Shown: one piece after another, positions 56,397 through 64,000 of the stretch
How the letters are laid out: each line of letters starts with the position of its first letter
How positions within the stretch are numbered: the stretch's first letter is position 1
Source of the DNA: Ottelia alismoides
Taxonomy: Eukaryota; Streptophyta; Magnoliopsida; Alismatales; Hydrocharitaceae
Reading direction: 5' to 3'
DNA: 64,000 nucleotides
NCBI GenBank assembly: GCA_037367405.1
Contig: JAZKJV010001871.1
Span: 186,001 to 250,000 of the forward strand
The notes under the pieces: generated by a model
Database searches by the model: none
Told to the model about the DNA's origin: nothing
What the model saw: the letters and a program-made list of their open reading frames with translations, nothing else
Program-made: the position numbers and the translations under genes

Positions 56397-58304
56397 ACTC
56401 ATCCCTCCTCCTTGGCTGAATTTGGCCAATTTCATCCCCTTCTTTGAGCTTGAATCAGCTCCTGGTGGAGCCCTCGTGACAGGAGGCGCTTCCCAGCACC
56501 TCGATTTAGCCATGGCGGAGGGCAATTTTGTCGCGGTGGCGCTCCGGCGGCCACCCTGCTCCCTGGCGGCCCCCAGGTATAAGAGCTGCATTTTTTATAT
56601 TTCTAGGTAGATTTCGATTCTAGCATTTAATTCCTGCAATTAGTTTTAGGTTTCGTTTATTAGTTTAGCGTAGTTTAATGGCTTCGTAGTTCGCCGGAGC
56701 TCCGCTCCGGTGAGCTATCCACCGTGTATCCGACTGTGCCCCGACTCGCTTCCACCCTCATTTCGTTCCCCTACGCCTTCTCCACTTTCCAGCCACCTTG
56801 CCCAACCAGATTCGCATCTGGATCCGCGAATCGATGCTCACCTCCTCCACATCGCCGGAGCATCGCTGCCCTCACCCATTTCCTATGCTAACAGCTTCAG
56901 TTTTGGGCCGAGGAGCACCGCCTCGAGCCGAGCTTTGTTCCTGTGCAGGTTAGGTGCGCAATGAAGCACCAGGAGTCGAGTTTCAAGCGGGCGGAGGTAC
57001 CTAGAGCTGCCATCCTTCCCCGAGCTCATGGCGGCGCTCCAGGGCATCTCCGGCCGATCTAAGACCTCCAGCAAGAAGAAGACCCTGCCAGGAAGCTTTG
57101 TGGACCTTCAGGAGCGGCGAAGACCGGTGGAGGCGCGAGATCTGGTCGGAAGAAGCTCGCCCCGGCGAGTCTTCTTCCCTGTTCTTCCACATGCGCGCTC
57201 CGCCGTTGGATGAAGAGCAGGTCCCAGTTGCAATCACAGCCGTTCGATGGAGCCATGTCCAGACCGTCAGATCTCCCACGAGATCTAATCCGCACCGCTC
57301 ATCGGCGAAGCGTCATCGGCGCACGTGGAGGCGCCACGTGTATTAGTGACTCACATCAGCCGTCGGATGAAGCGCCTATTGGGGGTAATTTTCACATATA
57401 ACCCCCGCCTTTTTTGTATTTAGTATTTAATTTTGTAAATTAATTATAACATTGTAAATAAATTGTGAATTTTGCTAAAGGACCCATGTACTTCCTTAAA
57501 TTGCATTTTGATCCTTCCGCACCTCACGTGTAGTCCCACGTGAGGTGCGTGAATTTTGCACTATAACCCTGGCGGTTTTTTTAATTGTAAATTAGTTCAA
57601 AAAAAATAAAATAAATGTTTATTACTGTAGGTATTTTTGCACTGATGCCCCCTGTTACCTATTTTATTTGCAAAAATACCCCTGCCAGGCTGTTTTATTT
57701 TTGTGTCTTTTATCTATTTATTAAAAATACCTATGAGGCTTCTAAAAATCCAGAAAAATTAGGATAGATGTTTCATGTGATGTCCTTGTACGCCCATATT
57801 TTATTTCACATTTTTTGCATTTTTCCTAATTATTAAAAATGAAATAGAAGCCATTTTTGTACTGTCTAAATTAGAAAATACAAAAAAATAGAAAATGTTT
57901 TTGAAAAATCCCAAAAAAATTACATATGGTATAATTATATATATATTGAGTCCAGAAATTGAAAAACCCTAAAAATATGAAAAAGAAAATTAAAAAAATT
58001 AGAAAGCTCCAAAATCCAACAAAAAAATAGAAAAATCCTTAAAAATCCCAAAAATACATTTTTTCTCTTCTATAATTATCTATATATTATTATTAATGTA
58101 TTAAAATTAATTTGGGAATTTTTTGAATTTCTTTTATATTTTTAAAACCCAAATTATATTCGGCTATTTATTTAGTCCTATATTATGGACATTTTTGAAT
58201 TTAAAAATACATAAAAATTAGAAATATTTTAGAAATATTTATAAAAAAATTAGAAAAATATTAAAAAGCCAAAAAAATTATATCTATATATATTAAGTAT
58301 TTAT

Positions 58305-58400
58305 ATATATATAGACTATAGTACTCCTCTCTCTCTTCTTATATATATATCTCTTTATATATATGTCTTATATATATATCTATCTATCTATATTATATAA
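58305..58400. repeat. TA/TATC microsatellite
   Basis: ATATAT and (TATC)n/CTATCTAT runs in the AT-rich 3' part of the solo LTR. Confidence 0.85.
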
Positions 58401-58784
58401 TTAAAAATATTAAAAGAAAATATAAAAAATATAAAATATAAAAACAAAATAAAAAAAATTATAAAAACAAAAATATAAAAAAATTACAAAACCCAAAACC
58501 CACTAAAAAAATAAAAGGACATGAACAATGGATTGAATAATTACACAACACATACGACCATTCGCCTCCCAGTGTTCGACCTCTACCTGTACTTACACCT
58601 ATACACATTTGCATGTAGAGTTATAATAAATTTTAACTCCACATTTTTGGATATTCATTGCATATATTATTGTGGGTTAATTGTTGATCGATTTTGGGAT
58701 CTTTTGTTGGTCGACTCAGCGACATTGTGATCCCGCCTTGTGCGGATTACTCTAGACCGATGGAAGATCCCAGTCATCAACCCC

Positions 58785-59270
58785 ATGCATCAAAAACCTC
58801 ACAGAACTGAATGGGCTGCATCGGCATCATATCTCTTTGTCCACAAGTGCCCATTTTCTGACAGTCATTACATCTCTTCACGAATTCATCAGAATCCTTG
58901 AAGAGGATAGGCTAGCAAAGGCCAGATTGAAGCACCTTTTGGCTTTTGTGTTGTCCGTCTCTTAGAATGGTGTCCTCCTGCCTCAAGCTTGTGGCAATAG
59001 GTGAGGACACTATGCTGCTCTTCTTGAGGAATACACCACCTCCAGATGCTATCCCCCCTTCATGATAAAGAGTGGTATTTTCCCAATGGTACGACTTGGC
59101 CTTCGCAAGAAAGGTCTCAAGTCATTGTCTGGGCCAATCTTGTGGAACTTTCTTCAAGACAAGAAGTTCACAATGTCGGCATACCCATGGAAGTGAGGTG
59201 ATCGCAAGGATCGTCTCATCTGGGAATGTATCTATAATAGGTGTGATCTGATCTGAATCCTCAAGGTTCT
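58785..59270 (-). pseudogene. Tat/Athila integrase N-terminal (zinc-binding) region
   Basis: From 59,270 on the minus strand: SLPWYADIVNFLS (family PWYADIANYL), AKSYHWENTTLYHEGG (family YYWDxPxLx), KVLQSGLC, then ILFKDSDEFVKRCNDCQKMG, the CxxC half of the H2C2 zinc-binding domain, and the junction segment FCEVFDAWG at 58785. The central segment around 58,950-59,040 is too changed to place the two His with confidence. Frameshifts and stops are present. It continues into 54764 after the solo LTR. Confidence 0.82.
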
Positions 59271-59755
59271 CTAAAAGGATAGGTGATCCGCCACCACATT
59301 TTTGACTCCAGGTTTATCCTTAATCTCAATGTCAAATTCCTGGAGTAGAAGGATCCATCTGGTCAATCTAGCTTTGGCATCCTTCTTTGCAATGAGGTAT
59401 CGGATGGCGGTGTGATCAGTATAGATAGTCACTTTAGATCCAATAATGTAAGATCGAAACTTATCCAAGGTAAAGACTATAGTTAGCATCTCCTTTTCTG
59501 TGACTTTGTAATTCCGCTGAGCAGCATCCATTGTTCGGCTAGCGTAGTGAATGGCATATTGTAATCCATCCCTCCTCTGTCCTAGCACGGCCCCTACGGC
59601 AAAATCAGAGGCATCCGTCATGATCTTGAATGGGAGAGACCAATCAGGCGGCTGAAGGACAGGAGCCTCAACAACTAGATTCTTGAGAGTCTCAAATGAC
59701 GCAAGACACTTATCATCGACAAGGAACTTGGTGTCTTTTATTAACAAATCAGTAA
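59271..59755 (-). pseudogene. Tat/Athila RNase H domain
   Basis: Long open stretch encoding the Ty3/gypsy RNase H that removes the RNA template. [20 protein letters not shown] (first catalytic Asp), [24 protein letters not shown] (Glu in the family block NYxxTEKELLA), [12 protein letters not shown] (TDHxAL block) and [28 protein letters not shown] (terminal Asp/His block). Catalytic residues look intact; it is one of the best-preserved parts of the element. Fused in order between RT and integrase. Confidence 0.92.
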
Positions 59756-60600
59756 GCGGTCGGGCAATCCTGTTGAAGTCTTATATGAACCGTCGGTAAA
59801 ACCGGCATGCCCCAGAAAAGACTGCAACTGTCGTAAATTAGACGGTGGATTGAGTTTCTTGATGATATCCACCTTGGTTAGGTCAACCTCCATGCCCCTG
59901 TTGAAGATGATATGTCCAAGGAATGTCCCCTGAGTCACCATGAAATGACTCTTCTCCCAAGATAAGACTAAGTTGACCTCAATGCAGTGCTGAAGTACTC
60001 GGTACAGGTAATCAAGACATGCATCAAAACTATCACAATAGACTGAGAAGTCATCCATGAAGACCTCTAAAAATTCACCAACCATGTCCAAGAAAATAGA
60101 GAGCATGCACCTTTGGAATGTAGCCGGGGCATTATATAGTCCAAAGGGCATCCGTCTAAAAGCATATGTCCCAAACAGACAGGTGAAAGTTGTTTTCTCT
60201 TGGTCTTCGGGCGCTATAGCCACCTAGTTGTATCCCGAATACCCATCCAGAAAGCAAAAATAACTCTTCCCAACCAATCTCTCAATGATCTGATCTATAA
60301 ATGGTAGCGGGAAGTGGTCCTTCTTGGTGGCCTGATTCAATCGTCTGTAGTCCACACAGACCCTCCAAGAAGTGGGTACTCTGGTAGCTATCTCCTCTCC
60401 AGACTCGCTCACAATGGTGGTGATACCCGTCTTCTTGGGTACCACATGCAATGGACTAACCTACTTGGAGTCGGAGATGTGGTACATAAAATCAGCGCTC
60501 CACCACTTAGATATTTCCTTCATGACCACCTCTCGAAGATTCGGGCTCAGCCGTCGTTGTAGCTCATGCGAGGGCTTGGCGTCTTCTTTGAGATAAATGT
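59756..60600 (-). pseudogene. Tat/Athila reverse transcriptase domain
   Basis: Synthesises cDNA from the element RNA. Minus-strand blocks: HELQRRLSPNLREVVMKEI, VSPLHVVPKKTGIT, WRVCVDYRRLNQATKKDHFP, IIERLVGKSYFCFLDGYSGY (first Asp), FGTYAFRRMPFGLYNAPATF, VFMDDFSVY (the catalytic xxDD box, here FMDD) and the thumb LNPPSNLRQLQSFLGHAGF. The stop at 60224-60226 sits where the family has Gln (YNQIAIAPEDQ), so it is probably a CAG-to-TAG change. There is a frameshift near 59,780. Inactive as it stands but recently degraded. Confidence 0.92.
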
Positions 60601-61330
60601 GGTGGGAGTACATGGTCGGACTTATCCCCTAGAGATCAGCTACACTCCATCCTATTGCCATGTGGTTTCTTTCAAGAACCTCCATCAAATGAAATTATTG
60701 GTCTTCAGTCAAATCTGCTAAGATAATGACTGGGAACATATTTGGCTCTCCTACAAGGTATCTATACTTCATGCTCTGTGGTAAGGTCTTCAATTCTAGA
60801 CAAGTGAGAGCTGGTAAATCTGACTTTTGAAATGTCTGAGTGAATGCTACCAAATCTGTGTATGAGAACTCTCGCTGCAATGGTAAATCTGACGAAGATG
60901 ACCCTTCTGGTATATCTATCAACGGACTTGGCTCACTCTCCGCCCTATCTATCAGCTCTGTAGGCACCAGACACGGTAAATAATCATCGAACTCCTACCA
61001 GTCAGAATCAGTTTTTGTGTCTGAGGGATCTGAATCTGATGAGAATGAAACAAAATCATCTTCGTTATCCTTATCATGATAAACAACCTATGTTGTATCA
61101 TGTACCATGAGTGTGATCTCTGAACTCTCATCTGCTATGATCTATGAATCTACAATATCTGAAGATGTGGCAAGAGCTCATGATGCGGGAACTTCCCAAA
61201 CTGCTTCATCATATGTAATCACAAAGTCACACTCTTGGTGGATGTCTAGCTCTACCTCTGTCATATGCTCAGAGCACTCTGAATCTTTGGATCTGGTCTC
61301 CTCGATCGTCTCTATTTGTACACTTTCCCC
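60601..61330 (-). pseudogene. protease-to-RT spacer of the Tat/Athila polyprotein
   Basis: Acidic, Ser-rich linker with stops, for example DKDNEDDFVSFSSDSDPSD and RAESEPSPLIDIPEGSSSSD. A block LPALTCLELKTLPQSMKYRY-LVGEPNMFPVIIL (about 60,705-60,810) resembles the start of pol just before RT in this clade (LPLELKxLPxxLKYAFLGxxxTxPVII). Confidence 0.7.
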
Positions 61331-61900
61331 CTAGACACGAAAGTATACCTTCCCACTATCATGGTCGGACACCGCCTTGGTTGTGGCCAAGAAAGGTCTT
61401 CCTAAGATGATGGGGGCATCGATCACACATTCAGGGATCTTCATGTCCAATACAATAAAGTCCACGTGGAATTTCAGGCCCTGAATTATGACGACAACGT
61501 CCTTACGTAACCCCTTCGGCCTCTTAACAGATCTATCAGCAAACTAAAAAATTGTCCTGTTCTGTCTAAGAGGGCTAAAATCGAATCAATCAAATAAAGC
61601 AGTCGGAAGAAGGTTAATCGAAGATCCGTTGTCTAATAGGGTACGATCGAACTGCTGCTCATGAATGTGGCATCTGACATATGGAGCTCATGCTTCAGGT
61701 CTCTTGGCTAGAAATTGGTTCTGTATAGCAAAGCAAGTGGCACAGGTAAGCACATGGATTTCTGCATTACAATTCCTCTTCTTCCTATGTATAGTGGTAT
61801 TCTCTCTCAAGTGCTTCTGGAAGAGAGGGATGTGCTCTAGTGCCTCATGTAGAGTCAGCGGGATATGGAATATGTCGATCATCTGCTGGCTGGACTCTAA
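61331..61900 (-). pseudogene. Tat/Athila aspartic protease region
   Basis: Processes the polyprotein. FHIPLTLHEALEHIPLFQKH (about 61,815-61,875), ILTCATCFAIQNQFLA-type sequence, then the active site LLDNGSSINLLP (Asp codon at 61631-61633). DNGSS replaces the DxGAS/DTGAS form of the clade; the Asp and Gly are kept. The flap side follows: GLKFHVDFIVLDMKIPE and DAPIILGRPFLATTKAV. A stop follows ALFD (about 61,599-61,601). E1 (121-745) carries the same two blocks. Confidence 0.85.
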
Positions 61901-62118
61901 CTATTGTGATTTTTTGGATTTTATATTTTCTTCCCCTGCGCCAAGCGGAGTGCTTGAGGGAAGGGGATATCTGGACCCTCCTCAGATAGAGGGTTAGGAA
62001 GGGGTTTCCTGCTTCAGTGAAGGAATGGAGCCCATATAAGAATCATCATGCAATACATATGGACTCAGAGAAGATGAAGAAACCTTTCCTTTATTCAATT
62101 TTTTTGGTATTTTGGATA

Positions 62119-63967
62119 TTATCTTGAGATACGAAGATAGGAGGAAACAACTGGAATAGAACAGATGACATCAGTACCACCCACGACGTCTATCTTCGCG
62201 GCATCAGCACCGCGCTCTGGCTCAACATCACATCGAATGGTGGCATCAGTACCACCAACTACATCAGGAGAAATGACGGCCTCAGTACCGTCTGTTGGAT
62301 CATCATCCTTGGTGGCATCAGCACCAGCGTCATCAACATCATCAGCGGCATCAGCACTGTTATTCTCCTCGTCTGGCGCTCTTAGATCATCATAGGGATA
62401 TTGCTCAAACGAGGCACCGCCGGCTGGCAACCTACCGCTCCTAAGTGTTACAAAATCAGCATCAAATATGTAGGAAGAAATATCATCCAAAATATCACTA
62501 GGAGTGGCGGTCTCTGTAAAGTGTACTTGCTCTGATTTCCTTATCAGATTGTTTGGGTTAGGTTCAATCTGAGCGGGTATGGCGGCTTTGCCCTTGAATA
62601 TGTCCCTCATTTCCTACCGGAACTCATCCATCTCTCACCGGAAGGATGCCTGCTGGTCAGTGAGTAAGCGGACGAGGTCATCAAGGGTTGGGTTCTCATA
62701 AATAGGTGCATGAGAACCAGATGGGTTGCCTCGCTGGAAATGAGGAGGAGGCTGAGAATATTGCTGAGGCTGCTGCTGCCTCCACTGCTGTCCCTGAAGG
62801 TAGGGACGAGGACCCTGCTGGAAGTGCTGCTGTGGTTGGGAGAAGTGGGGTTGCTGCTACTACTGGCTGCTCTGTCCACCCTGAGTTGGAGGCTGCTGCT
62901 GGGACGAGATGCCTCCGGTAGACCACATGAATCCGGGATGATCTCGGTGGATCTCGGGCTACTGCCGGTCATACCAAATCCCATTGACTTACATCAACGG
63001 CTCATGCTCGTACTGGAAAGGGGGAAGAACTGCCAGGGGCTAATCCGGCTGATACACCACCATATGAGTGTCCTGAGGTGGTGGTTGAGTGTAGTGTTGC
63101 TGCAACTGCTGAACAGGCTCCGCCTAGATGTGGTGAACCTGGCGGTACTAGGCAGAGTACTGGGAAGAGCTGATGTTGCTAGGATCAGCTCATGACCTGA
63201 GACGAGGCTGAGAAGCTGTCTGTGCCTTCTAGAGACACAAGATGTGGGTCTTCAGGACACTAAGAGTCTGTGCCAATTGATCTATCTATGTCATGCCCTG
63301 GCACTGCTTCTTCTCTATGATCTCAATGCGGTCCAACTTCTCGCTGATAATGCCCATGTCAGCAGTTGAAGACTCTGCATGTGCTGTTGCTACTGCTAAT
63401 GATGAAGAAATGGGTGGACCCGCATCAACCCGTGCTATCCTCTGATAGGACACATCCTGGGGTGGGGGGCTTCCCCTAAGTGTAGAGCCTGGTCTGGGAC
63501 ATCACTGTGTAGTTTTCGACCATCTCCTCATAGATGGCCCAGACCTGGTCTTCGTCCTTGGCGAAATAGGAGCCTCCACAAGAAGCATTGACAAGCCCCT
63601 ACAGCTCCGGTGTCAGCCCACAAAAGAAGCTCTAGACAAGATTGGGCTTGGATATGTCGTGATGTGGACACCGGTCAATGAGCTCACGGAATTGATCCCA
63701 CGCCTCATTAAACTGCTCATTGGGGATCATGGTGAAATTGTTGATCAGAGCTCTCGTTGCGTTGGTCCGGCTGAGTGGATAGTACTTATTCAAGTACTCG
63801 GTCAGGAGCAGCTCTCAAGTAGTAACGTGTCTCCCCAAATGCTTCAGCCAACGGGCTACTTTGTCGGCCAGGATAGCACAATGATGCATGTAGGGATAGA
63901 AATGTGTACCTTACTCCAGCACTCTACATGCAATATGATCCACGCACAAATTAAATACAGAAAATAA
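62119..63967 (-). pseudogene. Tat/Athila gag, frameshifted
   Basis: Capsid part of the polyprotein, truncated by the window end. The retrotransposon-gag core is clear at 63,530-63,822: YLNKYYPLSRTNATRALINN, FNEAWDQFRELIDRCPHHDI, then SFFCGLTPEL, LVNASCGGSYFAKDEDQVWA (family: FYxGL ... LDAASGGSFxxK). The middle is Ser/Gln/Pro-rich with stops (62,607-63,200). Toward the C-terminus, 62119-62610 has DFVTLRSGRLPAG, matching the xVTLRSGK block before the protease, then an acidic tract with repeated VVGGTDA. No zinc knuckle was found. Confidence 0.8.
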
Positions 63968-64000
63968 ACTAACTATATGATGCACGAGGAAATTAGCCTT

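Larger units (their letters stand above)
54770..58779 (+). mobile_element. solo LTR (4.0 kb) inside the Tat/Athila integrase
   Basis: Starts TGATGAATCTCCATTTTATC and ends GATCCCAGTCATCA; terminal inverted repeat TGATGA/TCATCA. The exact 5 bp duplication ACCCC is at 54765-54769 and 58780-58784. Removing the LTR and one ACCCC makes the integrase frame continuous across the junction, which confirms the boundaries. It is the same family as LTR3 (25494-29609). A GC-rich leader lies at 56,440-57,400. Confidence 0.95.

Noticed and set aside
57001..57401. Several GC-rich open frames on both strands around 56.4-57.4 kb
   Set aside because: They fall in the leader of the solo LTR; overlapping frames on both strands reflect GC content, not genes.
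62685..63195. 161-residue Leu-rich plus-strand open frame resembling a membrane protein
   Set aside because: It is the antisense of the Gln/Ser-rich gag segment of the minus-strand element.
1..64000. Endogenous pararetrovirus or other viral insertion
   Set aside because: No movement-protein, coat-protein or caulimovirid RT arrangement was seen; all RTs present fit copia, gypsy or LINE order.
1..64000. tRNA or rRNA genes
   Set aside because: No cloverleaf-like A/B box pairs or rRNA signatures noticed on reading; the only tRNA-like match is the primer binding site at 43453. A tRNA-scan would be decisive.

Overview
This is a repeat-dominated stretch of a flowering-plant nuclear genome. The evidence is Ty3/gypsy Tat/Athila-type and Tekay/Del-type chromovirus elements, Ty1/copia elements, a plant L1-type LINE, a CACTA (TNP2) transposase remnant, very long LTRs (2.4-4.1 kb) and AT-rich spacers. 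I found no host protein-coding gene, rRNA, tRNA or CRISPR array. Every recognisable coding stretch belongs to a decayed transposable element with stops or frameshifts. The species cannot be named from this window.

Left part (1-24.9 kb): a (+) Tat/Athila-like remnant keeps a protease region and 3' untranslated region but no RT/RNase H/integrase, and ends in a 3.4 kb LTR (2752-6134). A related LTR lies at 8530-11612. A candidate CACTA-type element (about 12943-21260) contains a degenerate 80-96 bp repeat organised as a 344 bp higher-order unit. Into that array a (+) copia solo LTR inserted (15016-20040, target duplication GAATG), and into that LTR a (-) copia solo LTR of the same family inserted (15862-18507, duplication CATCT). 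An inverted LTR fragment (21264-22634) and a CACTA TNP2 pseudogene (22990-24390) follow.

Middle part (24.9-35.1 kb): a (+) LINE is split by a 4.1 kb LTR (25494-29609), which itself holds a probable MITE. Next comes a 1,270 bp non-autonomous DNA transposon (31798-33067) with terminal inverted repeats, an exact 8 bp target duplication and about five internal ~160 bp tandem repeats.

Right part (35.1-64 kb): this is a nested stack. A (-) copia element (3' LTR 35095-37612, pol to 40155) is cut by the 5' LTR of a (+) chromovirus 'A' (40156-43450, then PBS and gag). The A gag is cut by a (-) Tat/Athila element that runs from about 44360 past the window end. That element is interrupted twice: by a (+) chromovirus 'B' remnant in its 3' UTR (48435-52147, duplication CCCAC) and by a solo LTR in its integrase (54770-58779, duplication ACCCC). 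Its coding order on the minus strand is gag, protease, RT, RNase H, integrase.

The most unusual structures are a set of hairpins carrying copies of the element's own polypurine-tract motif just downstream of the Tat/Athila integrase (53414-53757), the tandem-repeat-bearing 8-bp-TSD element, the 344 bp higher-order repeat, and the chimeric ends of chromovirus B. Boundaries given with target duplications are read directly from the sequence; clade names rest on family motifs recalled without a database search.
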